Shown one piece after another: positions 25,707 through 33,770 of a DNA stretch of 33,770 nt; positions within the stretch are counted from its first letter, which is position 1, and every line of letters starts with the position of its first letter. The notes under the pieces were generated by a model. It worked only from the letters and a program-made list of their open reading frames with translations, was not told the DNA's origin and did not search any database. The stretch comes from Deltaproteobacteria bacterium. Its GTDB lineage: Bacteria; Myxococcota_A; UBA9160; UBA6930. The stretch covers positions 1-33,770 of the forward strand of contig NYZB01000220.1 of assembly GCA_002687015.1 (NCBI GenBank), given 5' to 3'. The position numbers and the translations under genes were made by a program.

Positions 25707-27551
25707 TTGAAGCAGGCGCTCCAGGCCCGGATTCTCGCGATCGACGACCAGCTCTACTTCCGGGTCTTCCTGGAGGACATGCTCGAGCAGGAGGGCTTCG
25801 AGGTCGCGACCGCGGGCAGCGGCGCGGAGGCCCTGGAGCGTCTGGAGGCCGCCCGTCCGGATCTGGTGCTCACGGACCTGGTGATGCCCGGGATGGACGG
25901 GCGCGAGCTGGTGCGCGAGGTGAAGGAGCGCTGGCCCGACCAGGAGATCGTGGTCATCACCAGCGTGGGCGACGTGAAGACCGCGGTCGAGGCGATGAAG
26001 CTCGGCGCGACGGACTACCTGCTCAAGCCCATCGACCGCACGGCCCTGCTTCGCGCGATCGACGCGATCCTCGATCGGCTGGCCCTCCAGGAGGAGCGCG
26101 ACAAGCTGGTCGCCGAGAACCTCTCCTACCTGGGCCACTTCGCCCAGTACGAGCGCGCCCTGGGCCTCTTCTCGACCCTCGCCCTGGAGCCCCTGGCCGA
26201 TCGGCTCGTCGAGGTCCTCTGCCTCGAGACCAACGCGCACTCGGGGGTGGCCTGGTTCACCCAGCCCGAGGAGAGCGGCGGCCCGCTGCGCCTCGCCGGC
26301 GTGGGCGGGCTGGTGCGCATCGAGGACGAACGGCCCGCTCTCGACCCCGCATCCCTCCCCGACGAGCTCGCGGGCTTCTCGGAGGCGCGCTGCCGCTCCC
26401 TGCTCGTGCCGCGGGAGTCGAGCCGAGAGGCCCTGTACGTGGCCCTGCGCATCCAGGACCAGCTGCTCGGCATCGTGCGGCTGACCGATCGGCTCGACGG
26501 AGCCTCCTTCGACGGCGCCGATCGCGAGGTGGCCGAGCGCTTCGCCCTGTTCGGCAGCCAGGCACTCCACAACGCCCTCGAGTTCCGCGGCCTCCAGCGC
26601 AGCTCGCTCCGGGACCCGACGACGCGCGCGTACACGCGCGAGTACTTCCAGGATGCCGTGCACCACGAGCTCACCAAGGCCAAGCGCTTCGGCCGCAGCC
26701 TCTCGCTGGTGCGGGTCCAGCTCGATCCGATCAGCCCGCTCCGTGCCTCTCAGTCGCTCGAGTCCTTCACCCGCTGGATCCAGGAGCTGGTGGGCGAGAC
26801 CGAGGCTTCGCTGCGCACCACGGACCTGCTGGCCACCGAGACCGATCACCAGTATCTCGTGATGCTCCCCGAGTGCGACAGCCTGGGTGCCGTGGTGGCC
26901 AAGAGACGCATCCGCCGGGCGGTCGAGCAATCGGCGGCCCTCCAGGGCATCGAGCCGGCCGAGCGGCCCGTCGTGCTCTCGGCCATGGCCACCTTCCCCG
27001 CCAACGGCTCGGATCTGGACGAGCTGGGCGCCTGCCTCGACGCGCGCATCGAGGAGGACCGGCACAGCGTGGTGCGCAGCTTCGAGCTCGAGTCGGTGCC
27101 CTTCCGCGGACTGCTCGAGACGCTGCTGGCCGAGGGGGCGGAGGGACGTGCCCGGCTGGGCGTTCAGATGGCCCACGCCCTGCTCGGAGAGGTCGGCCGC
27201 AACCCCCACCACCGGGGGCTCCTGTTCCTCGCACCGGAAGGCGGGCAGGCGGACGGCCTGCGGCCGGGGCTGGAGCAGCTTCGCGGAGTTCCGCTGCGCA
27301 CCGAGGTGGTCCTGGTGGCCGATCGGGACGACCAGCTGCTGCCGGGGGTACCCGTCACCTGGGTGTCGCCCCTGCGCGTCGGGGCCGGCCAGCCCTTCCT
27401 CGTCTACCTGGGCGAAGGGGCTTCCTACGCCTTCGCCCAGGACGGGACGATCGGGGAGGGCGGCACCACCTACCACACGGCCGACCCCGTCGTGGTCGAG
27501 CAGCTCGCCTTCCAGCTGAGCCGAGACCTGGGGATTCCGATCGGTGAGTAG
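25707..27551 (+). CDS. Response regulator with degenerate GGDEF and novel C-terminal domain
   Basis: A 614-residue signalling protein. Residues 5-120 form a phosphorylatable receiver: acidic IDD, D57 in LVLTDLVMPGMDG, VVITS and K107 in DYLLKP. A coiled stretch and a GAF-like region follow (about 125-290). Residues 303-450 resemble a diguanylate cyclase (DPTTRAYTREYF, then LSLVRVQLD), but the GGDEF position reads ETDHQ (378-382), so cyclase activity is not expected. The last 140 residues (LLAEGAEGRARLGVQ to the end) match nothing I recognise. I choose TTG 25707 because AGGGAGGGA lies just upstream and it begins two residues before the receiver; ATG codons at 25620 and 25674 are alternatives. 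It overlaps the next gene by 8 nt. Confidence 0.8.
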   Translation: MKQALQARILAIDDQLYFRVFLEDMLEQEGFEVATAGSGAEALERLEAARPDLVLTDLVMPGMDGRELVREVKERWPDQEIVVITSVGDVKTAVEAMKLGATDYLLKPIDRTALLRAIDAILDRLALQEERDKLVAENLSYLGHFAQYERALGLFSTLALEPLADRLVEVLCLETNAHSGVAWFTQPEESGGPLRLAGVGGLVRIEDERPALDPASLPDELAGFSEARCRSLLVPRESSREALYVALRIQDQLLGIVRLTDRLDGASFDGADREVAERFALFGSQALHNALEFRGLQRSSLRDPTTRAYTREYFQDAVHHELTKAKRFGRSLSLVRVQLDPISPLRASQSLESFTRWIQELVGETEASLRTTDLLATETDHQYLVMLPECDSLGAVVAKRRIRRAVEQSAALQGIEPAERPVVLSAMATFPANGSDLDELGACLDARIEEDRHSVVRSFELESVPFRGLLETLLAEGAEGRARLGVQMAHALLGEVGRNPHHRGLLFLAPEGGQADGLRPGLEQLRGVPLRTEVVLVADRDDQLLPGVPVTWVSPLRVGAGQPFLVYLGEGASYAFAQDGTIGEGGTTYHTADPVVVEQLAFQLSRDLGIPIGE

Positions 27552-29100
27552 GCCCGCCCAGATCCTGATCGCCGGCGACGACCAGCGCCGCGCCGTTCGG
27601 CTCGCCGAAGCCTGCGGGGCGCGGGGCTACTCGACCGCCTTCGCTCGCCACGGGGCGGCGGCCCTCGAGGTCGCGCTCGGCGACGTGCCCGACATCCTCG
27701 TCGCCCCCGTGGACCTGGAGCTCATCGAGGCCCCGAAGCTGGCCGAGATCCTGCGCGCAAACCCCCGCACCCAGGCCGTGCGGGTGCTCTTCCTCGGTCA
27801 TGATCAGTCGGCCGCCCGCGAACGCGGCTACTTCGACGACACCATCTCGCTGGGCGCCGGCGCCGAGGACATCGCCCTGCGCATCGAGGCGATGCTGGCC
27901 CAGCGCGATCGGATCGATGCGGTCCAGCGCGAAGCCGATGCCGAGCAGGAGGTGCAGGGCAAGCTCGCCCAGATCCCGCTCACGGACCTGCTCCAGCTCT
28001 TCCACATGAATCGGCGCACGGGCACGATCGAGCTGGTGCGCACCGAGGCCGCCGGCCGCGAGGAGCGAGGTGCGCTCGTGCTGCGGGACGGCAACCTGAT
28101 CCAGGCCACCACGGGGCGGGTCGACGGCGAGAAGGCGCTGTTCCGGCTGCTCGCCTGGAGCGAGGGCAGCTTCGCCTTCACGCCCGGGCCCGTGACCATG
28201 GCCCCGCGCATCGTCACGCCGACGCGCGCCCTGCTGATGGAGGCCATGCGGCAGATCGACGAGTGGGACCGCGTGAAGGAGAGCCTGCCGGCCCTCTCGG
28301 GGCGAGCCCGCCTGGCGCTGCCCCAGGGCGAGGTGCCGAACGCCGTCCATCCGGTGACCCAGGAGGTGCTCGGTCTCCTGGAGCACCACGAGGAGATCCG
28401 CGACCTCCTCGACCAGAGCCGCTATCCGGACTACCAGCTCCTCCGCACCCTCCAGACCCTGGCCGAGCGCGGCTGGATCGAGCTCCTGCGCGACGGCACC
28501 CGCGGCGAGGAGGGGCCGGACGAAGGGCTCTTCGACGCGGCCGGCCAGCGCCGCCTTCGCGAATGGCTGCAGGCTTCGCGGCCCCGGGACATGGCCGTCG
28601 GGGATGCCAAGCTCCTGCTGGCCGCGGCCGATCCCGGCTCGGCCCGGGACTTCGTGAGCCTGCTCGGCGCCCTGCCGGGGATGCGGCTCGAGCCCGAGAT
28701 CGCCAAGGGCGCCTTCCGCGGCGACGACCTCCTGTCCGTGGGTCGCCTGAAGGTGGACGAGGGCATCGGCATCGAGATCCTCCACGTGCCGACGGCCCCG
28801 GAGTTCGCCGCCTGCTGGCCGGCGCTGGCGCAGGGGGCGCTCGGGACCCTGCTGCTGGTGAGCCAGCCGGTCCGCGACCGCGAGGAGAGCCTGCGGCCGT
28901 TGATCGAGACCCTCTCGCGGAGCGCTCCGGTTCGCCTGTTCCACGTGGTGCTGCTCCGCAAGGGCGAGCGCCTGGCCCGCGAGGAGGTCCAGGCGAGCGT
29001 CTCCCTGCTCGATGAGTCCTCCCTGTTCCTGGTGCCGCTCGAGGAGGACCGCGAGCCCTCCAGCCTGCTGCGCACGATGCTGGCCCGGGTGCTCCCGTGA
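27544..29100 (+). CDS. Pseudo-receiver / PATAN (DUF4388) / degenerate Ras-like protein
   Basis: A 518-residue protein of signalling modules. Residues 1-120 have a receiver fold, but the phosphorylation strand reads DILVAPVDL and lacks the aspartate. Residues 139-215 are a PATAN/DUF4388 domain (GKLAQIPLTDLLQLFHMNRRTGTIEL, ending GSFAFTPG). A winged-helix-like segment follows (about 265-305). From 350 on the pattern follows MglA-like GTPases (DAKLLLA, then GRLKVDEGIGIEILHVPTAP, then ALGTLLLVSQP), yet the P-loop reads ADPGSARD (362-369) and the PGQ region reads VPTAPEF, so GTP binding looks lost. The GTG start overlaps the preceding stop; the end overlaps the next gene by GTGA. Such fusions are typical of myxobacteria and relatives. 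Likely a scaffold or allosteric adaptor; function unproven. Confidence 0.8.
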   Translation: MSRPAQILIAGDDQRRAVRLAEACGARGYSTAFARHGAAALEVALGDVPDILVAPVDLELIEAPKLAEILRANPRTQAVRVLFLGHDQSAARERGYFDDTISLGAGAEDIALRIEAMLAQRDRIDAVQREADAEQEVQGKLAQIPLTDLLQLFHMNRRTGTIELVRTEAAGREERGALVLRDGNLIQATTGRVDGEKALFRLLAWSEGSFAFTPGPVTMAPRIVTPTRALLMEAMRQIDEWDRVKESLPALSGRARLALPQGEVPNAVHPVTQEVLGLLEHHEEIRDLLDQSRYPDYQLLRTLQTLAERGWIELLRDGTRGEEGPDEGLFDAAGQRRLREWLQASRPRDMAVGDAKLLLAAADPGSARDFVSLLGALPGMRLEPEIAKGAFRGDDLLSVGRLKVDEGIGIEILHVPTAPEFAACWPALAQGALGTLLLVSQPVRDREESLRPLIETLSRSAPVRLFHVVLLRKGERLAREEVQASVSLLDESSLFLVPLEEDREPSSLLRTMLARVLP

Positions 29101-29519
29101 GCGAAGTCGATCTCAAGCCCTTCGCCCCCTTCGCGGAGCTGACCGATGCGGACCGCGACGTCCTGCTCGACCTCGTGGAGCGCCGCGAGCTCTCGGCGGG
29201 CGAGGTCGTGCTGAGCGAGGGCGACGAAGCCGACGGTCTGGTGCTGGTCGAGCGAGGCCTCCTCGAGGTCAAGAGCGAGCGCGCCGGCGAGCTGGCGACC
29301 CTCGAGGCGGGGCATCACCTCGGAGGGTTGTCCCTCGGCAGCATGGGCCGCCGCGAGGTCACGGTGACGGCCTCGGAGCCCTCCTCCGTCCTCCTGCTGT
29401 CGCGAGAGGCCTTCGTGCGGCTCGTCGAGGATGCTCCGCGAGCCGCGACCCGGATCCTCGAGGCCGTGCTCCACGAGCTCTCGACCACCCTGCGCAGCGG
29501 CCTCGACCGGTTCCTCTAG
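29097..29519 (+). CDS. Single-domain cyclic-nucleotide-binding-fold protein
   Basis: A 140-residue protein consisting of one CAP-family sensor domain: LKPFAPFAELTDADRDVL, then GEVVLSEGDEADGLVLVERGLLEV, then the region of the phosphate-binding cassette. In that cassette the usual FGE-x-AL...R reads LGGLSLGSMGRRE: the Glu that contacts the ribose is replaced by Gly, so cAMP or cGMP binding is doubtful. There is no helix-turn-helix, so it is not a Crp-type regulator. Its GTG overlaps the stop of the PATAN gene, making it the last of four linked genes from miaB onward. The left end of the RAYT element begins only 4 nt after its stop. Confidence 0.8.
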   Translation: MSEVDLKPFAPFAELTDADRDVLLDLVERRELSAGEVVLSEGDEADGLVLVERGLLEVKSERAGELATLEAGHHLGGLSLGSMGRREVTVTASEPSSVLLLSREAFVRLVEDAPRAATRILEAVLHELSTTLRSGLDRFL

Positions 29520-29523
29520 GGGG

Positions 29524-29543
29524 CTGTGCGGCAGAGACGAGAA
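29524..29543 (-). repeat. Left terminal inverted repeat of the RAYT element
   Basis: CTGTGCGGCAGAGACGAGAA is the inverse of 30825-30844 with two differences. It starts 4 nt after the stop of the cNMP-binding-fold gene. Confidence 0.75.
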
Positions 29544-29833
29544 AAGCCGCGCAGAGGTGGATTCGCGCCCGACTCGCAGCGTCGAAGCGCGAGTTCCCCT
29601 CCACCGTGACCTTCGCGGGTTTTCGCATGCATCCGCGCCGAGCTTCGAAGGGGCCGAGGTCCATCGCCTCGTAGGGCACGCCTTCGATGGGTTCCGGAGG
29701 GCTGGTGAAGGGGGTGGTGCGCGTTGCTGGGGGGTTCCTTTCGGGGCGTGCGGGCGGGCGCGGGCTGCCGAGCGTCCGGCACAGGGCGGAGGTGGCTTCG
29801 ATGGAGGAATGTCGCCTGTCCGAGAGAAAGTAC

Positions 29834-29862
29834 TTGACTGGGTTTATAGATCGCCGTATTCT
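29834..29862 (+). promoter_or_regulatory. RAYT promoter, probably giving a leaderless mRNA
   Basis: TTGACT (29834-29839), exactly 17 nt, TATTCT (29857-29862). The expected start site (about 29869) is 2 nt before the ATG at 29871, and there is no Shine-Dalgarno sequence between the two. The surrounding bases are AT-richer than the rest of the window. Confidence 0.65.
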
Positions 29863-29870
29863 ACACCATC

Positions 29871-30575
29871 ATGAGTCGACGTCGTGGCCCCCAGCAGCTC
29901 GAGCTCAAGCACTACGGCTGGGGTGGGAAGCGGCCCGGGGCCGGGCGGAAGCCGGGACCGAACCCCCGGGTGCGGCATCTGTCCCGGGCGGCACTCGCCT
30001 CGCGACATCCCTGCCACGTCACCCTCAGGGTGCGGCCTGGGGTGCCCTCGTTGCGGGCGGTTCGGTTGGTCCGGGAGGTGGAGAGGTCCTTCTCCCGAGC
30101 CTGTGAGCGGGGGGACTTCCGGCTCGTCCATTACTCGATCCAATCGAATCACATGCACCTGATCGTCGAGGCGCGGGATGCGGATTCTCTGGGGAGGGGG
30201 ATGAAATCCCTGGGATCCAGGCTGGCTCGGGCGGTGAATCGGGTGTTCGGGAGGAAGGGAGCAGTGCTCTTGGATCGGTATCACCACGTGGTGCTGCGGA
30301 CGCCGACCCAGGTTCGCAATGCGCTCAGGTACGTGCTGCTGAATGCGCGGCGGCACATGGGCCGGAAGGCCCGTGAGGGGGTCGTGCGGCTCGATCCGGC
30401 GTCTTCGGGGCGGTGGTTCGCTGGCTGGCGGAGATCAGCGGGAGAACTCGTGAGACAGGCGCGGGAGCGGCCTGGCGGAAGAGTGCATGCGGTGGCGTGG
30501 CCGCATACCTGGCTCTTGCAGGAGGGGTGGCGCAGAGGTGGAGGGCTACTGGATCCAGCGGAGTGCCCGGGCTGA
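29871..30575 (+). CDS. REP-associated tyrosine transposase (Y1_Tnp, IS200-like)
   Basis: A 234-residue HUH single-strand transposase of the RAYT group, which act on REP-type palindromes. The HUH motif is H94-M-H96 in YSIQSNHMHLIVEA. The candidate catalytic tyrosine is Y154 in RYVLLNARRH, at the helix position used by Y1 transposases. The N-terminus has the GGKRPGAGRKPG leader common in RAYTs of this type. No frameshift or stop interrupts it, so it may be functional. Its codon use includes more G/T third positions than the neighbouring genes, a hint of recent arrival. RAYTs are usually single-copy and domesticated; here the flanking inverted ends and a distant repeat copy suggest past movement or repeat seeding. 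Confidence 0.9.
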   Translation: MSRRRGPQQLELKHYGWGGKRPGAGRKPGPNPRVRHLSRAALASRHPCHVTLRVRPGVPSLRAVRLVREVERSFSRACERGDFRLVHYSIQSNHMHLIVEARDADSLGRGMKSLGSRLARAVNRVFGRKGAVLLDRYHHVVLRTPTQVRNALRYVLLNARRHMGRKAREGVVRLDPASSGRWFAGWRRSAGELVRQARERPGGRVHAVAWPHTWLLQEGWRRGGGLLDPAECPG

Positions 30576-30576
30576 C

Positions 30577-30600
30577 CCGGCGGGCGGTCGCGCCCGCCGG
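30577..30600. repeat. Perfect 10-bp hairpin directly after the RAYT stop
   Basis: CCGGCGGGCG (30577-30586) and CGCCCGCCGG (30591-30600) form a perfect stem with loop GTCG, starting 1 nt after the stop codon. It may end the transposase message, or be a REP-like structure recognised by the enzyme. No U-run follows. A CTAC (30609-30612; GTAG on the other strand) lies 8 nt away, farther than in classical REPs. Confidence 0.6.
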
Positions 30601-30658
30601 CCTCCCCAGCTACGAAGCACCCAGCCCTACCTCCGGTGCACCCGGGCCCGAGCCCAGG

Positions 30659-30750
30659 CGGCGACCTCGCAGGCCCGAAACGAAGGAGCCCTAGGGTCGG
30701 CGCCTTTGACACCCCAGGACCCCTGCCCTCACCAACCTTCCGGCCACCAC
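30659..30750 (+). repeat. 92-bp right-flank block shared with 15-106
   Basis: Ungapped alignment to 15-106 at an offset of 30644 gives 72 identical positions of 92, including identical runs of 13, 8, 11 and 19 nt. It lies between the RAYT gene and the guaB promoter. Confidence 0.85.
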
Positions 30751-30824
30751 GAGGTTCGCCAGGGTCCGCTCCAGGCCTCCCTCACGACACCTACGAAGGG
30801 GAGAGGCCGCCCCCACCTCGCGGA

Positions 30825-30844
30825 ATCTCGTCTCTGCCGCGCAG
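30825..30844 (+). repeat. Right terminal inverted repeat of the RAYT element
   Basis: ATCTCGTCTCTGCCGCGCAG is the inverse of the left end at 29524-29543 and is also found, same strand, at 194-213 (18 of 20). Confidence 0.75.
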
Positions 30845-30899
30845 GCTGCCAGGCGGGGGTTTCCCGGGTCGATCTGGAGCCCCCCCACGCGGCCCTTGG

Positions 30900-30928
30900 T
30901 TGACCCTCTGTCGGCCTGGGCGTACACT
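30900..30928 (+). promoter_or_regulatory. guaB promoter
   Basis: TTGACC (30900-30905), exactly 17 nt, TACACT (30923-30928). Transcription would begin near 30935, giving a leader of about 85 nt. It lies just outside the right end of the RAYT element, so the insertion appears to have left it intact. Confidence 0.7.
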
Positions 30929-30953
30929 CGGTCGCCAACCCGGGGGTGGGTGA

Positions 30954-32504
<1,551 letters not shown>

Positions 32505-32576
32505 GCGCCCCCCCATCGCCCCGTCCGCGAAACCCGTTCGGCCCTCCTCCGGTCGAACCCACCAGGGACGCCCCCC

Positions 32577-33770
32577 TTGTCACCCGAGCAGAACGCGCAC
32601 CTCGACCGCATCCTGATCCTCGATTTCGGTTCCCAGTACACCCAGCTGATCGCCCGGCGAATTCGCGAGCAGCACGTCTACTGCGAGATCCATCCGCCCA
32701 CCCTGACCGCCGACCAGGTGCGCGCGTGGGCCCCGGCCGGGCTGATCCTGTCCGGCGGACCCTCGAGCGTCCTGGCCCAGGACGCGCCCCGGGTCGATCC
32801 CCAGGTGCTCGAGGTCGACGTGCCGATCCTCGGCATCTGCTACGGCCTGCAGCTGCTGGCTCACCAGCTCGGTGGCCTGGTCGAGAGCGCCGAGGACCAC
32901 GAGTACGGCCGCGCGCTGCTCAAGCTCGAGGCCAACGGGCACCCGCTCTTCGAGGGCCTGGACCAGGGCTCCCAGCGCCAGGTCTGGATGAGCCACGGCG
33001 ACCGCGTCCTGCGCCTGCCCGAGGGCTTCGGCGTGCTGGCCACCAGCGAGAACTCGCCCTTCGCGGCCGTGGCCCACCACGAGAGACCCGTCGTCGGCCT
33101 GCAATTCCATCCCGAGGTGGTGCACACCGAGGGAGGCGACCAGATCCTCCGCAACTTCGTGATGGGGATGTGCGGCTGCACGGGCAGCTGGACCATGGAG
33201 GCCTTCGTCGAGGAGGCCTGCGCCGCGGTGCGCGCCCAGGTGGGCGAGGGCAAGGCGATCTGCGGGCTCTCGGGCGGCGTCGACTCCTCGGTCGCGGCAG
33301 CGCTGGTGCACCAGGCGATCGGAGAGCGCCAGGTCTGCATCTTCGTCGACCACGGCCTGCTGCGCCTGAACGAACGAGAAGAAGTGGAGCGGGCCTTCCG
33401 CGACCACCTGGGCATCCCGCTCATCACCGTGGACGCCCGGGAGCGCTTCCTCCGCGCGCTTGCCGGGGTGACCGATCCCGAGCGCAAGCGGCGCATCATC
33501 GGCCACCTCTTCATCGAGGTCTTCGAGGCGGAGTCCGCCAGGATCGAGGGCGCCGACTTCCTCGTGCAGGGCACCCTCTACCCGGACGTGATCGAGAGCG
33601 TCTCGGTGCGCGGCCCCTCGGCCACGATCAAGACCCACCACAACGTGGGCGGGCTGCCCGAGGCGATGCGCCTCCAGCTCGTGGAGCCGCTCCGGGAGCT
33701 CTTCAAGGACGAGGTGCGCGAGGCGGGGAGGCGGCTCTCCGTGCCCGAGGCCATCGTGGGGCGACACCCC
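32577..33770 (+). CDS. guaA: GMP synthase (glutamine-hydrolysing), truncated by the window end
   Basis: Converts XMP to GMP with glutamine and ATP. The first 398 residues are in the window. The glutamine amidotransferase domain has C88 (GICYGLQ), H178 and E180 (FHPEV). The ATP pyrophosphatase loop SGGVDSS begins at S232. VQGTLYPDVIES and KTHHNVGGLP are as expected. A TTG at 32577 is the best start: it gives a short leader before ILILDFGSQYTQLI, has AGGGA 8 nt upstream, and no ATG or GTG is closer. The remaining roughly 120 residues, including the dimerisation domain, lie beyond 33770. The reading frame is open to the last base. Confidence 0.95.
   Translation, partial: MSPEQNAHLDRILILDFGSQYTQLIARRIREQHVYCEIHPPTLTADQVRAWAPAGLILSGGPSSVLAQDAPRVDPQVLEVDVPILGICYGLQLLAHQLGGLVESAEDHEYGRALLKLEANGHPLFEGLDQGSQRQVWMSHGDRVLRLPEGFGVLATSENSPFAAVAHHERPVVGLQFHPEVVHTEGGDQILRNFVMGMCGCTGSWTMEAFVEEACAAVRAQVGEGKAICGLSGGVDSSVAAALVHQAIGERQVCIFVDHGLLRLNEREEVERAFRDHLGIPLITVDARERFLRALAGVTDPERKRRIIGHLFIEVFEAESARIEGADFLVQGTLYPDVIESVSVRGPSATIKTHHNVGGLPEAMRLQLVEPLRELFKDEVREAGRRLSVPEAIVGRHP

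Larger units (their letters stand above)
29522..30850 (+). mobile_element. RAYT transposase element with inverted ends
   Basis: The transposase gene lies between inverted sequences. The left end (29524-29543) and right end (30825-30844) match in inverse orientation at 18 of 20 positions, and the similarity continues inward (CCGCG...AGGTGG) with small gaps. Inside these, a second pair of inverted blocks is seen: 29694-29712 matches the complement of 30726-30744 at about 15 of 19. The 351-nt left flank (29520-29870) and 444-nt right flank (30576-31019) hold no other gene. The right-flank blocks also occur as a solo copy at 15-213. Exact boundaries and target duplication cannot be set from one site. 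Confidence 0.7.

Overview
The window is visibly very GC-rich and gene-dense. Most starts are GTG or ATG, and neighbouring genes are often joined by 4-nt stop/start overlaps. The gene content suggests a heterotrophic deltaproteobacterium-like organism in the wider Myxococcota/Desulfobacterota/Binatota sphere: an MglA-type GTPase, PATAN (DUF4388) and receiver-domain signalling proteins, a MoxR/CoxE-type pair, a CE15-type esterase, and both IcmF and methylmalonyl-CoA mutase. This placement is an inference from gene content; the window holds no rRNA or tRNA gene to confirm it.

Layout. 1-258: no gene, but a degenerate repeat whose relatives flank a transposase 30 kb away. 259-4029: cysteine desulfurase, mnmA, rnc and era, each overlapping the next by a GTGA tetranucleotide (tRNA thiolation followed by rRNA processing and ribosome assembly). 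4173-9244: 3-hydroxyacyl-CoA dehydrogenase, SCP2-type thiolase, HMG-CoA lyase and an acyl-CoA carboxylase beta subunit. 9301-16345: a MerR regulator with a candidate operator, fused isobutyryl-CoA mutase (IcmF), methylmalonyl-CoA mutase and MeaB. Together, 4-16 kb looks like a branched-chain or odd-chain acyl-CoA degradation locus feeding acetyl-CoA and succinyl-CoA. 16478-17125: an orphan MglA-like GTPase. 17135-18682 (minus strand): a CE15-like esterase and a small unknown gene. 18730-23772: ribBA, moxR, a CoxE-like VWA gene and a membrane dipeptidase. 23773-24160: intergenic, with signals for a minus-strand small RNA. 24161-29519: miaB followed by three signalling genes (receiver with degenerate GGDEF; pseudo-receiver, PATAN and degenerate Ras-like domain; cNMP-binding fold). 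29522-30850: a REP-associated tyrosine transposase (RAYT) between inverted repeats. 31020-33770: guaB and guaA, the latter running off the window end.

Most notable observations: (1) a RAYT element with inverted terminal sequences and a 92-bp block that recurs, ungapped, at the window start; (2) a putative sRNA of about 143 nt, in which compensating G-U wobbles point to the minus strand and which has its own promoter and intrinsic terminator; (3) a signalling operon in which the GGDEF motif, one receiver, the Ras-like P-loop and the cNMP cassette all look degenerate; (4) promoters whose -10 box lies so close to the start codon that miaB and the RAYT are probably leaderless. Several promoters share a TTGACN -35 box with a 17-18 nt spacer, which supports reading them as housekeeping promoters.
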